Shown: positions 31,263-40,476 of the stretch, piece after piece
Layout: each line of letters opens with the position of its first letter
Numbering within the stretch: position 1 is the first letter of the stretch
Assembly: GCA_045601465.1 (NCBI GenBank)
Contig: JAZRZU010000093.1
Coordinates: forward strand, 1-42,148
Origin: RGIG3009 sp045601465
GTDB lineage: Bacteria; Bacillota; Clostridia; Oscillospirales; Acutalibacteraceae
Direction of reading: 5' to 3'
DNA: 42,148 nt
Notes under the pieces: generated by a model
Seen by the model: the letters and a program-made list of their open reading frames with translations, nothing else
Database searches by the model: none
Told to the model about the DNA's origin: nothing
Position numbers and translations under genes: made by a program

Positions 31263-32657
31263 ATGAAACGAATCGAAATTGCTTCTGTTTTTGCAGATGC
31301 CGCTACACTTGCGGAAAAAGAAATCACGGTTTGCGGTTGGGTACGCACCTTGCGTCAATCAAAATCGCTTGCTTTTATCGAATTAAATGACGGTAGCTGT
31401 CAGCGCAATTTTCAAATCATTGTAGAAGAATCCAAGCTTGCGAATTTCGAAGAGATTTGTCACCAAAACGTCGGTGCTGCTTTGTGTGTGAAAGGCGTTC
31501 TGGTACTGACACCGGAAGCAAAGCAACCGTGTGAATTACACGCTACGGCTATTGAAGTTGAGGGAATGTCAACCTCGGATTATCCATTACAGAAAAAACG
31601 TCATTCCATGGAGTTTTTACGTACCATCGCACATTTGCGTCCCCGTACAAATACGTTTAGCGCCGTATTCCGTGTACGTTCAGTAGCCGCATATGCAATT
31701 CATCGCTTCTTTCAAGAACGTGGTTTTGTATACGCTCACACCCCCATTATCACATCCAGCGACTGTGAAGGCGCCGGCGAAATGTTCCACGTAACGGCAC
31801 TGGATATGAATAATCCACCCCGTACGGAAGATGGTGCTGTGGATTATTCCCAGGATTTCTTTGGCAAACATACTTCACTCACCGTTTCGGGTCAACTTGC
31901 CGGTGAGTGCATGGCAATGGCTTTTGGAAAGATCTATACGTTTGGCCCGACATTCCGTGCTGAGCGTTCTTACACCGCTCGTCACGCTGCTGAGTTTTGG
32001 ATGATCGAACCGGAATTTGCTTTCGCTGATTTACAGGACAACATGGACCTGGCTCAGGATATGATTACGTACGTTGTTTCCTATCTATTAGAGCATTGCC
32101 CGGATGAAATGAAATTCTTCAATGATTTTTATGATAAGAACTTAATCGAACGTTTAACCGCATTGGTTAACGCCAACTTCGTTCGAATCACCTATACCGA
32201 AGCAATCCATATTTTGGAGCAGCACAAAGATGAATTTGAATATCCCATCTATTGGGGCTGTGACCTTCAAACGGAACATGAACGGTATTTAACCGAGCAG
32301 GTATACAAATCCCCTGTGTTTGTTACCGATTATCCGAAAGAGATAAAAGCTTTCTATATGCGTCTAAACGATGACGGAAAAACCGTCGCCGCAGTTGACC
32401 TGTTAGTGCCCGGCGTCGGCGAAATTATCGGTGGCAGCCAACGTGAAGAACGATTAGATTTACTGGAAGCTCGTATGGATGAGTTAGGACTTAACCGAGA
32501 CGACTACTGGTGGTATTTGGATCTTCGTCGTTACGGCGGTGCTAAACATTCCGGATTCGGTCTTGGCTTTGAACGGCTTATTTTGTACGTCACCGGCATG
32601 GCAAACATCCGTGACGTCCTTCCCTTCCCCCGCACAACCGGTTCAGCAGATTTTTAA
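31263..32657 (+). CDS. asnS: Asparaginyl-tRNA synthetase
   Basis: A 464-residue class II synthetase. The N-terminal OB-fold anticodon domain contains CGWVRTLRQSKSLAFIELNDG. Motif 2 is TFRAERSYTARHAAEFWMIE with the AsnRS-type ending, and motif 3 is GLGFERLILYVTG. The sequence ITSSDCEGAGEMFHV is typical of AsnRS rather than AspRS. It charges tRNA-Asn with asparagine. It has its own promoter and terminator, so it is a single-gene unit. Confidence 0.96.
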   Translation: MKRIEIASVFADAATLAEKEITVCGWVRTLRQSKSLAFIELNDGSCQRNFQIIVEESKLANFEEICHQNVGAALCVKGVLVLTPEAKQPCELHATAIEVEGMSTSDYPLQKKRHSMEFLRTIAHLRPRTNTFSAVFRVRSVAAYAIHRFFQERGFVYAHTPIITSSDCEGAGEMFHVTALDMNNPPRTEDGAVDYSQDFFGKHTSLTVSGQLAGECMAMAFGKIYTFGPTFRAERSYTARHAAEFWMIEPEFAFADLQDNMDLAQDMITYVVSYLLEHCPDEMKFFNDFYDKNLIERLTALVNANFVRITYTEAIHILEQHKDEFEYPIYWGCDLQTEHERYLTEQVYKSPVFVTDYPKEIKAFYMRLNDDGKTVAAVDLLVPGVGEIIGGSQREERLDLLEARMDELGLNRDDYWWYLDLRRYGGAKHSGFGLGFERLILYVTGMANIRDVLPFPRTTGSADF

Positions 32658-32670
32658 TATCACTACTTTT

Positions 32671-32703
32671 AAATCCCCACTCAATATTGAGCGGGGATTT
32701 TTT
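32671..32703 (+). terminator. Rho-independent terminator of asnS
   Basis: AAATCCCC pairs with GGGGATTT around CTCAATATTGAG, itself a palindrome that extends the stem past one mismatch; a six-T run follows. Confidence 0.9.
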
Positions 32704-32733
32704 GCGTAAAAGGTGAAAATTTTCCTTTTTAAC

Positions 32734-32762
32734 TTGAAAAATCAAGGCGTTTATATTACAAT
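32734..32762 (+). promoter_or_regulatory. Predicted promoter of the aminotransferase gene
   Basis: TTGAAA (-35) and TACAAT (-10) are 17 bases apart, 32 bases before the ATG. Confidence 0.6.
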
Positions 32763-32794
32763 AAATTGTATTGAACAAAAGGAGTTGTGGTATT

Positions 32795-34075
32795 ATGCCT
32801 ACATTTGCATCGTCTAATAAGACAGAGTTGTTAGAGCGGCTGGCAGCCTGCGAAGCAGAATATGCCGCCTATAAAGCGCAGAACTTAAAATTAGATATGT
32901 CCCGTGGCAAGCCTTGTACGGAACAATTAGAATTGGCAACGGGGCTTTACGACTGTGTCACCGCTCGCACCGGTGCTTTTGCGGAAAATAATTTTGACAC
33001 ACGTAACTATGGTCTATTAGAGGGAATTCCGGAAGCCAGAGCTTTGTTTGGCGCTATTATGGGTATGCCGGCAGACAACGTTCTCGTTGGTGGAAACGCC
33101 AGCTTGACCTTGATGTTTGATTACATTGCGCAGGCATATTCCACCGGCATCTGTGGTCATACACCGTGGTGTAAATTGGATGAAGTAAAATTTTTATGTC
33201 CCGCCCCCGGTTATGACCGTCATTTTGCCATTACCGAGCATTTCGGTTTTACCTTGATCACCGTTCCTATGACCGACGTAGGACCGGATATGGATATGGT
33301 GGAAGATTTGGTAAAAGACCCGTCTGTTAAAGGTATGTGGTGTGTGCCGATGTATTCCAATCCTGATGGTATCACCTATTCGGATGAAACCGTTCGTCGC
33401 TTGGCGAACTTGAAGCCGGCAGCGCCTGATTTTCGAATCATGTGGGATAACGCATACTGTCTGCATCACCTCAATGATGATAACCAAGATACACTTTTAA
33501 ATTTCTTTGACGAAACAAAAGCTGTTGGCAACGAAGATATATTTGTTTGCTTTGTTTCAACCTCTAAAATCAGTTTCCCCGGTTCCGGTGTTGCGGCATT
33601 GGGCGCCAGCGATAAAAATATTGCGGATATTAAAAAGCGGCTTTCTATTCAATCAATCAGTTATGACAAACAAAACATGTTGCGTCATACCCGCTTTTTC
33701 CCGAACTTAGACAGCGTTAAAGAGCACATGAAATTACATGCTGCTATCCTTCGTCCGAAGTTTGATATTGTACTTAACACCTTACAGGAAAAAATTGGTG
33801 ATGCGGGTATTGCTACCTGGCACAAACCGAAAGGTGGATACTTTGTCAGCGTCAACTTAATGGAAGGCTGCGCAAAAGAGGTTGTGCGCATGCTCAAAGA
33901 GGGCGGTGTTTCGCTGACAGCTGCGGGTGCTACATACCCCTACTCCAACGACCCCAAGGACTCCAACCTGCGCATCGCACCGTCCTATCCTCCTTGCTCT
34001 GAATTACAAACGGCGATGGACATGTTCTGTATCTGTGCGCAAATCGTAGCGATTAAAAAACTGTTAAATATTTGA
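32795..34075 (+). CDS. Aspartate aminotransferase, MocR-type (class Ic) PLP enzyme
   Basis: A 426-residue fold-type I aminotransferase. The N-terminal LDMSRGKPC, NYGLLEGIPEARALF and GGNASLTLMFD are marks of the Aminotran_MocR aspartate aminotransferase group. MYSNPDG, the Asp of RIMWDNAYCLHHL, the PLP lysine in STSKISFPGSG and the C-terminal NLRIAPSYPP with the carboxylate-binding Arg are all visible. It should exchange amino groups between aspartate and 2-oxoglutarate, forming oxaloacetate. The ATG at 32795 has AGGAG nine bases upstream; a TTG eight codons earlier is rejected because it precedes that site. It is monocistronic. Confidence 0.88.
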   Translation: MPTFASSNKTELLERLAACEAEYAAYKAQNLKLDMSRGKPCTEQLELATGLYDCVTARTGAFAENNFDTRNYGLLEGIPEARALFGAIMGMPADNVLVGGNASLTLMFDYIAQAYSTGICGHTPWCKLDEVKFLCPAPGYDRHFAITEHFGFTLITVPMTDVGPDMDMVEDLVKDPSVKGMWCVPMYSNPDGITYSDETVRRLANLKPAAPDFRIMWDNAYCLHHLNDDNQDTLLNFFDETKAVGNEDIFVCFVSTSKISFPGSGVAALGASDKNIADIKKRLSIQSISYDKQNMLRHTRFFPNLDSVKEHMKLHAAILRPKFDIVLNTLQEKIGDAGIATWHKPKGGYFVSVNLMEGCAKEVVRMLKEGGVSLTAAGATYPYSNDPKDSNLRIAPSYPPCSELQTAMDMFCICAQIVAIKKLLNI

Positions 34076-34078
34076 TTT

Positions 34079-34109
34079 AAACCGCCGTGATACTTTCACG
34101 GCGGTTTTT
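34079..34109 (+). terminator. Rho-independent terminator of the aminotransferase gene
   Basis: AAACCGCCGTGA pairs with TCACGGCGGTTT around a short loop, then a T run. It starts three bases after the stop codon. Confidence 0.92.
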
Positions 34110-34131
34110 CATGAAGAATTCGTGAATTTCA

Positions 34132-34160
34132 TTGACTTTTCGGATAATTTCCACTATAAT
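34132..34160 (+). promoter_or_regulatory. Predicted promoter of secD-secF
   Basis: TTGACT (-35) and perfect TATAAT (-10) are exactly 17 bases apart, the best sigma-A match in the window. The secD ATG follows 55 bases later. Confidence 0.8.
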
Positions 34161-34215
34161 CGTAATATTGAGATCCCATATTTTTATATGGAAGATGAAA
34201 ATGGAGGATGAACCG

Positions 34216-35640
34216 ATGAAACGTACACCAAAACCTGTATTTTTCATCGTGGCACTACTAATTCTCGCCTTGACGTATACGTCATTTTTTGGCATATACA
34301 CCACCTACGGCGACAGAGTAGACACGGTGATTCGAGGGGCTTCAGATATTCGAACCGGTATTGATATAAATGGCGGTATTGAAGTAACTTTTGCCCCCAA
34401 AGATGCATCCGTTAAGGCTACCGATCAACAAATCGAGGCGATGAAAGAAGTCATTGTTCGTCGTATGATCGCCAATAATATTACGGACTATGAGGCATAT
34501 ACCGATACGGATAACGACCAGGTTGTTATTCGTTTCCCGTGGAAAAACGATGAAACGGAATTTGATGCTGCCTCTGCTATCAAAGAACTTGGCAAAACCG
34601 CTTTGCTTGAATTCTATATCGATCAAGCCGAAGCCAATGGTCTTCCCACCGAAAAACCCAAAAAGGAAGATTTTGTTCTTAACGGTTCTTTGGTAGCCTC
34701 CGCTAAGCCCGGCTTTGACCAGGACAATAAACCGCTTGTATCCTTAGAATTGGACAGCAATGGTAAAGCAGCTTTCTCGGAAGCAACCAAAAAGCAGGCA
34801 GCATTGAACGGTGATAAAGGTTCCACCTACACCATCTCCATTTGGTTGGATGATGAATGCATCTCCAATCCTTCCGTTAATGAACATATTGCAGATGGTA
34901 AAGCTCAGATTTCGGGTGGTTTTGCCGATTATTCCGAAGCTTTAAATTTAGCGAATCTTATTAACTCCGGTTCTTTACCCTTTGGCATTACCGCTAAAAA
35001 CACCTCTACCGTTACTGCCACCTTGGGTGAACGTGCATTAGAAATCATGATCTTAGCCGGTATTATCGCCTTTGTTTTGATTTCGATATTCATGATCGTT
35101 TACTATCGGCTACCCGGCGTGATTGGTGTCATTTCTCTTCTCGGTCAGGTTGCCGGCTCTATTGCCGTTGTTTCCGGTTACTTACCATTTTTTAACAGCT
35201 TTACACTTACCTTGCCCGGTATTGCCGGTATCATCTTATCAATCGGCATGGGCGTCGATGCCAATATCATCACGGCGGAGCGTATTAAAGAACAAATCCG
35301 TAGTGGCAGAACGATTGACAACGCTATCCACAACGGTTCCAGCGAATCCTTCTCCGCTATCTTTGATGGAAACATCACGGTTGTAATTGTATCCATCGTT
35401 CTCATGGGTGTGTTCGGTCCGGCTGACAGTTTATTTGCGAAACTTTTGAAACCGTTCCTGTTCATGTTCCCTGTTTCCGCCAGCGGTGCTGTGTACTCGT
35501 TCGGTTACACCTTGCTCGCCGGTATCATCTTTAACTTTATTATGGGCGTAACTTGCTCGCGGTTAATGCTGAAATCCGTTTCCCGCTTCAAGTTCCTCCG
35601 TAAGCCTTGGTTGTTAGGAGGTAGTCGTCGTGAAGCTTAA
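34216..35640 (+). CDS. secD: Protein translocase subunit SecD
   Basis: A 474-residue RND-type membrane protein. It has one N-terminal helix (about 9-28), then a large outer domain starting RTGIDINGGIEVTF (the SecD G-I-D-x-x-G-G opening), and five C-terminal helices with GMGVDANIITAERIKEQ, the TM4 signature that carries the conserved Asp for proton-driven action. It helps pull secreted proteins through SecYEG. The ATG at 34216 follows GGAGG by eight bases. It overlaps secF by 11 bases. Confidence 0.95.
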   Translation: MKRTPKPVFFIVALLILALTYTSFFGIYTTYGDRVDTVIRGASDIRTGIDINGGIEVTFAPKDASVKATDQQIEAMKEVIVRRMIANNITDYEAYTDTDNDQVVIRFPWKNDETEFDAASAIKELGKTALLEFYIDQAEANGLPTEKPKKEDFVLNGSLVASAKPGFDQDNKPLVSLELDSNGKAAFSEATKKQAALNGDKGSTYTISIWLDDECISNPSVNEHIADGKAQISGGFADYSEALNLANLINSGSLPFGITAKNTSTVTATLGERALEIMILAGIIAFVLISIFMIVYYRLPGVIGVISLLGQVAGSIAVVSGYLPFFNSFTLTLPGIAGIILSIGMGVDANIITAERIKEQIRSGRTIDNAIHNGSSESFSAIFDGNITVVIVSIVLMGVFGPADSLFAKLLKPFLFMFPVSASGAVYSFGYTLLAGIIFNFIMGVTCSRLMLKSVSRFKFLRKPWLLGGSRREA

Positions 35641-36559
35641 AAATTTTGATTTTGTTGGAAAACGCAAGCTGTTTCTCATCTTATCCATTTCGCTGCTTGT
35701 CATCGGTTTTGCTTGCAACCTGATCATGGGTGTTGAACTGGATATTGATTTTAAAGGCGGTACACTTTTAAAATACAGTTACGAAAAAACTTTGGATCAT
35801 GGGCAAGCGGAAACCTTTATTCAAGAAAAATTTCCTAATGCCGATGTGGATATCTCGGAATCCGGCGAAAGTGGTTTAAAAACGATCGTTGTTTCTCTTG
35901 CAGATGAAGTTGAAGTCGAAACACAAACCAAATTCATTGATGATTTAAAGAAAAAGTTCCCCGATAACAATATCAAGGAAATCGAGACAAACTCGTTACA
36001 ACCCTCCTACGGGCGTTCTTTCTTCTTAAAATGTTGTGTTGCGATTGCGTTAGCTTCTGTTTTCTTAGTCATTTACGTGGGATTGCGGTTCCGCAAAATC
36101 GGTGGTTTTTCCGCCGGTGTTATGGCTTTGCTGGCATTGTTACACGATATTTTAATTGCCTATTTCGTGTTTGTTGTTTTCCGCATTCCCCTCAACGATA
36201 ACTTTGTGGCAGTGGTACTCACCATTCTCGGTTACTCGTTGAACGATACGATTGTTATTTACGACCGTATCCGTGAAAATCGTGCAAAGGCGGATAAGAA
36301 AGTACCGATTGGTGAAATTGTAAATATGAGCTTATCCCAATCCTTTGGTCGTACATTAAACACCGCTATTTGTACCTTCATTGCAATTGGCACGGTTGCG
36401 GTTATTGCGTTAATCTTCTCGATGGATTCCATCGTCAGTTTTGCTGTTCCCATGACTTTTGGTGTTGTATCCGGCTTCTATTCTTCCATCTTCTTATGTC
36501 CCCCGCTGTGGGCATTGTGGGTCGAATACTCCGAGAAACGTCATCCGAAGAAAAAATAA
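35630..36559 (+). CDS. secF: Protein translocase subunit SecF
   Basis: A 309-residue partner of SecD. After the first helix comes the SecF opening DIDFKGGTLLKYSY, then a small outer domain and the helix-rich end with GYSLNDTIVIYDRIRENR (the conserved TM4 motif) and LNTAICTFIAIG. The start is GTG, with GGAGG eight bases upstream inside secD, so translation is coupled. Separate secD and secF genes are common; no fusion is present here. Confidence 0.95.
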   Translation: MKLKNFDFVGKRKLFLILSISLLVIGFACNLIMGVELDIDFKGGTLLKYSYEKTLDHGQAETFIQEKFPNADVDISESGESGLKTIVVSLADEVEVETQTKFIDDLKKKFPDNNIKEIETNSLQPSYGRSFFLKCCVAIALASVFLVIYVGLRFRKIGGFSAGVMALLALLHDILIAYFVFVVFRIPLNDNFVAVVLTILGYSLNDTIVIYDRIRENRAKADKKVPIGEIVNMSLSQSFGRTLNTAICTFIAIGTVAVIALIFSMDSIVSFAVPMTFGVVSGFYSSIFLCPPLWALWVEYSEKRHPKKK

Positions 36560-36568
36560 CAAACGGAA

Positions 36569-36600
36569 CCCCCGAAAGATTTTCTTTCGGGGGTTTTTGA
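36569..36600 (+). terminator. Rho-independent terminator of secDF
   Basis: AACCCCCGAAAGA pairs with TCTTTCGGGGGTT around a TTT-like loop, followed by a T run. It lies 10 bases after the secF stop, in the gap to the convergent birA gene. Confidence 0.92.
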
Positions 36601-36613
36601 TATAACGGACAGT

Positions 36614-37402
36614 TTATAAGCGTACACTTACCTCGCCGGACGACAAGGTGTCAACTATCCCGTTTTCGTCACAAATCTCCAACGCGAAATCGTCCGTTAT
36701 GCTAAGTGCTGTTGCTTTTTTCAAAACAGAACCGTCCAAACTCAATACTTCTATCGGTTTATTTCCTAATAAATTGCGAGAGCGATACGGTTCTAAAAAC
36801 GCTTTATCAGACAGTGCTTCGTAATAGCCCCAAAAATGCTTTAAAATCGCAGCTGCCAGTTCTTCCTTAGGATGAGCCGGCAGTTTTGTTTTGGTGTCAA
36901 AAACAGCACCTGCACGCTCTTTGATATCATCCGGAAATCCATTATTCGGGGGCAAGACATTGACACCAATGCCGAGTATGGCATAACAGATATGAGAACT
37001 TGTCCCATCATACGCACCCTCTGTCAAAATGCCACACACTTTTTTCCCTCGGCAATATACGTCGTTTACCCATTTGATAGACGTCGAAATTCCTGCAACA
37101 TCTTCAATCGCTTGCGCCACGGCAACCGCAGCCGCAGATGTGATATATAAAGGTGAAACCTCTGAGGATGGGCGGAGGACCACACTCATATACAATCCCG
37201 TATCGGACGGTGAAAAGAAGCTTCTTCCCATCCGTCCTCGCCCTTGATGCTGTTGCTCGGCAAGAATAACCGTACCTTCGGGGGCATCGGCAACCGCAGC
37301 CTCACGTGCCAGGGTATTCGTGGAGTCCACCACATCATACGTTTGCACAGAAAAAGCGGTGCCGAGTTTTTTTGCAAGAAATTCTTGACATAAATGTGAC
37401 AA
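36614..37402 (-). CDS. birA: Biotin-[acetyl-CoA-carboxylase] ligase, catalytic-only BirA
   Basis: A 262-residue biotin protein ligase. STNTLAREAA, the biotinyl-AMP loop GRGRMGRSFFSP, SIKWVNDVYCRGKKVCGILTE (split by position) and GIGVNV are the family marks, and the C-terminal SH3-like domain ends in ALEICDENGIVDTLSSGEVSVRL. There is no N-terminal DNA-binding domain, so it should not repress biotin genes. The start is TTG at 37402 with GGAGG seven bases upstream; no better ATG is in frame. It attaches biotin to carboxylases or decarboxylases encoded elsewhere. Confidence 0.93.
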   Translation of the reverse strand: MSHLCQEFLAKKLGTAFSVQTYDVVDSTNTLAREAAVADAPEGTVILAEQQHQGRGRMGRSFFSPSDTGLYMSVVLRPSSEVSPLYITSAAAVAVAQAIEDVAGISTSIKWVNDVYCRGKKVCGILTEGAYDGTSSHICYAILGIGVNVLPPNNGFPDDIKERAGAVFDTKTKLPAHPKEELAAAILKHFWGYYEALSDKAFLEPYRSRNLLGNKPIEVLSLDGSVLKKATALSITDDFALEICDENGIVDTLSSGEVSVRL

Positions 37403-37422
37403 AACGGCACCTCCTCATTTCC

Positions 37423-40400
37423 TTACATAGCACTAAAATAGTTGATCAAACCATTGGTAACCGCTTGCATCAATTTATCACGGTAAACGGGGTCGATCAG
37501 CGCTTCTTTATCTTTTGCATTGTCTAAAAATGCACATTCCAATAATATCGAGGGACAATGGAAAATAGAACGGGTCATATATAGAGTTCCCCATACCGTC
37601 CCGCTGCTACGGGGTGTACCATTTGCTTTTGTACCAACGCCGTACGTAACCTCCACGTCGTGCATTTCCTTATACACAGCAGCAGCAGGTGTATACGCAC
37701 ACTCGGTATAATAATGCACTGTTGCACCGGTCGCCTTACCGTTTGCGCCATTCATATGCACGCTAATGACCATATGATATCCGTGACGCTGAGATAGGAT
37801 AACACGCTGCTGTAAGGATAGAGAACCTGTCAGCGGCGCCGTACGGGTCATATCAACAATTGCACCCAGGGCTTCCAATTTGATCTTTAATGTGTTGGCA
37901 TAATCTAAATTGAAAGGAGCTTCCCACGGCTTATCGTTTGAAGCACCATGTCCGGGGTCTAATAAGATACGTACACCTTTTAGCTTTTCAGCGGCAGGAT
38001 TTTTTGAAATGTTTGCGGGGTTCAAAAATGAGATGGTAAGGTGGTTGCCTTCCCACTTGGTAGATACACCATAGAAAGCGCCCGTCTTTTTGAGTGTTAG
38101 CTGTAAAACGAACGATTGTGATGTGGGGCCTGCAACCCATTGTGCCTTACTAAACAACGGGCTTTGCGAAATATCAGGCAAAGCCGGAACCTCGGAAAGA
38201 TAGTGGAATTCCAGGTTAATATGGGTTGTTGTTTGCTGATACCGTTCCAATCCGTAGTGTGGTGTTTCCTTGCCAGATTTGTCGTCCTTATAATACTTTT
38301 GTCCGCTTGTATAGGCATATACGGGAATCGCATAAGCAGTATCGAAAGAAAAGATGGTATGAGTTTGGGAAATAGAAACCGCACCATTTTTCAGCGGAGT
38401 TGCGGTTAACACTCCACCGCTTAAAATGGTGGCATCCTTGCAATACACTCGCTTTCCGGATGCCAGCAAATAATACGACAAACTACCGTTATACACCGTT
38501 CGGACCCAATAATCCTTTGTTCCTTTTGGCAGGTATGAATTATACGGGCGCGAAAAATCATCAATAGCTGTTCCACCGGAGAAACTTTCAGCGTAATCCG
38601 ATTGTATGGTAATAATTTTGGTATCATCCACAGGTGAAGGGATAACGGTGCCGGCGGGTACGCTGATGTTCGGAACGGTGGTGGTGGGAACCGGCAAAGC
38701 TTTCACCGTAATCTTGCCACCGGTTTTGGATTCGGATAGGCCATTATAGGACGCTTTGATTGTAACAGCGCCTAACGCTTTTGTCTGACCAACCGATCCG
38801 TTGGGAAGTGTAAAACTCCCCTTATACTCTTGGAACTCCGACGGTGCATTTCCACTTTCGTCCTCTTTCAAGTCGGTTGGTTTGAGAGTAACGGTAGTTT
38901 TATCCAATGTCGCCGTAACCGTAGAGCCTTTTCGGGCAACCACACTGATAACAAACGGGTTGCCACCGTCAACCGACATATTGGTTGCCGGCGAAACAGT
39001 TTCAATTAGGGTCTGTTTAAAGATGATCGTATATACTTTTTTTGTACCCTTATGCGAAAATTCAAATTTGTTGACCCCCACTTTTAAAGTCGTGTTCAAA
39101 GTGAAAAATCCGTGTTCGGTCAACTCAATTTCTTTTCCGTTGAGCAATAACGGGAAGTTTTTATCTCCGCCACCTTGTAACGTCACATTGGACGTGGTGG
39201 TCGTATAGTTGGTTTTTGGCGGGAAAGTAAGGGTTAATTGCTTGTAAATATATTCCTCATCCAAGGTTCCTTCATAAGCACGCTGCAGCGCTTCTTTTGC
39301 ACCGCTCTTATCGCCATTTAAAGCAGAGAGTGTGTCGTAACAACTCCCCTGCCAGGAAGGGGTGGATTTGCAATATAAATATTGTTGTGCCAATTGGTCG
39401 GTGGCTTTCCATCCGGTTCGTGCGGAACCAATCGCATTCGCAGAATGGGAAATGTATAACGGAAGATTTTGCGCTGTTACAACGCTATCCCACCACTTTA
39501 TCACGTTTTGGAAAGAAGCCGTAGGATGACTGGTCGAACTGTAATTTTGTACCATTACGCATTGGAACAAACCTTGTTGTAACCACGAAAGCGTATCGGC
39601 ACATCCATCGGTAAACTCTTCATAGAATTCGGCTGTTTGTGAGCCACGTTCATCCACCGACTTGTGCGCCCAGACGCCGGTGGATAGCAGGCCCGTATAC
39701 AGGTTAGGGTTACAATCAAATATCGTTTTAACCGATTCCTTAATTACGGAATTGAGCGCATTGACAGCAATATCCCGTTCATTATCCGGCACCTGTTTAC
39801 CTGAAAACGTAAACCCGGATAGGAAATAACCATCCACGGCATAGCGAGAGGCGACCTCATGAATCATCGCCTTCGTACGGGCTATGCCTTCGGGTTTGCG
39901 AGGGTCCCAATCCTCCCCGTTTTGCACGTGAAGATCTAAAACAGGATAAACAAAGAGTTTTCTTTCTCTTGCCAAAGTTAGTATGTACGAAATGGGATCA
40001 AATGCCTGTCCATCTTTTAGTGTGAGTGTAAGATGGTCAACAACATTCGACGGATAGACAGCCGTAACACTATCCTTGATATTTAGAGGTAAGATGATTG
40101 TGTTAAAATTCCACGTATCAATTGCTGTAAACGCTTTATCAATCTGTTCCTTAACAACTTCTGCCGTATCTTTCGAAGAAGTATAATAATCAATCGTAGG
40201 GGTCAGCCACACACCTTTCATTTGGTCCGGTTTTTGGTAAACCGGCGTAATCGGCGGTGGCGGGGCGGTAGTGGTGTTGGTGGTCGTTGTAGTGGTATTA
40301 GTCGAAGGCTTTGAGGTGTTAAACAGCGTTGCAATGGCGTCCAGCACTCCACCATAGGACAACAGAGCACAAACCAATACGGTTACGATCAGACTCGCAG

Positions 40401-40461
40401 CAATAATCGCACCAATTTTTAATCCTTTTGTCAGTTTCCCCTGTTTCATATGCTTTGCCAT
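37423..40461 (-). CDS. Membrane-anchored GHL10-like / N-acetylmuramoyl-L-alanine amidase fusion
   Basis: A 1012-residue surface protein. It has an N-terminal membrane helix (about 15-38), a Thr-rich linker with PPPP, then a divergent GHL10/DUF187-like domain (about 80-385; MKGVWLTPTIDYY to LPLYISHSANAIG). A beta-rich middle follows with Ig/cadherin-like repeats (about 430-600) and an SH3-like or AMIN-like region. The C-terminal Amidase_3 domain (about 825-1012) has zinc ligands in LLDPGHG, a Glu in PWEAP and SVHMNG, and the catalytic Glu in LLECAFLDN. The amidase cuts the MurNAc-L-Ala bond of peptidoglycan. The catalytic-type acid motif seen in the neighbouring GHL10 protein is not kept here. 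AGAGGTG precedes the ATG. Confidence 0.85.
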   Translation of the reverse strand: MAKHMKQGKLTKGLKIGAIIAASLIVTVLVCALLSYGGVLDAIATLFNTSKPSTNTTTTTTNTTTAPPPPITPVYQKPDQMKGVWLTPTIDYYTSSKDTAEVVKEQIDKAFTAIDTWNFNTIILPLNIKDSVTAVYPSNVVDHLTLTLKDGQAFDPISYILTLARERKLFVYPVLDLHVQNGEDWDPRKPEGIARTKAMIHEVASRYAVDGYFLSGFTFSGKQVPDNERDIAVNALNSVIKESVKTIFDCNPNLYTGLLSTGVWAHKSVDERGSQTAEFYEEFTDGCADTLSWLQQGLFQCVMVQNYSSTSHPTASFQNVIKWWDSVVTAQNLPLYISHSANAIGSARTGWKATDQLAQQYLYCKSTPSWQGSCYDTLSALNGDKSGAKEALQRAYEGTLDEEYIYKQLTLTFPPKTNYTTTTSNVTLQGGGDKNFPLLLNGKEIELTEHGFFTLNTTLKVGVNKFEFSHKGTKKVYTIIFKQTLIETVSPATNMSVDGGNPFVISVVARKGSTVTATLDKTTVTLKPTDLKEDESGNAPSEFQEYKGSFTLPNGSVGQTKALGAVTIKASYNGLSESKTGGKITVKALPVPTTTVPNISVPAGTVIPSPVDDTKIITIQSDYAESFSGGTAIDDFSRPYNSYLPKGTKDYWVRTVYNGSLSYYLLASGKRVYCKDATILSGGVLTATPLKNGAVSISQTHTIFSFDTAYAIPVYAYTSGQKYYKDDKSGKETPHYGLERYQQTTTHINLEFHYLSEVPALPDISQSPLFSKAQWVAGPTSQSFVLQLTLKKTGAFYGVSTKWEGNHLTISFLNPANISKNPAAEKLKGVRILLDPGHGASNDKPWEAPFNLDYANTLKIKLEALGAIVDMTRTAPLTGSLSLQQRVILSQRHGYHMVISVHMNGANGKATGATVHYYTECAYTPAAAVYKEMHDVEVTYGVGTKANGTPRSSGTVWGTLYMTRSIFHCPSILLECAFLDNAKDKEALIDPVYRDKLMQAVTNGLINYFSAM

Positions 40462-40476
40462 TTTTACACCTCTTTG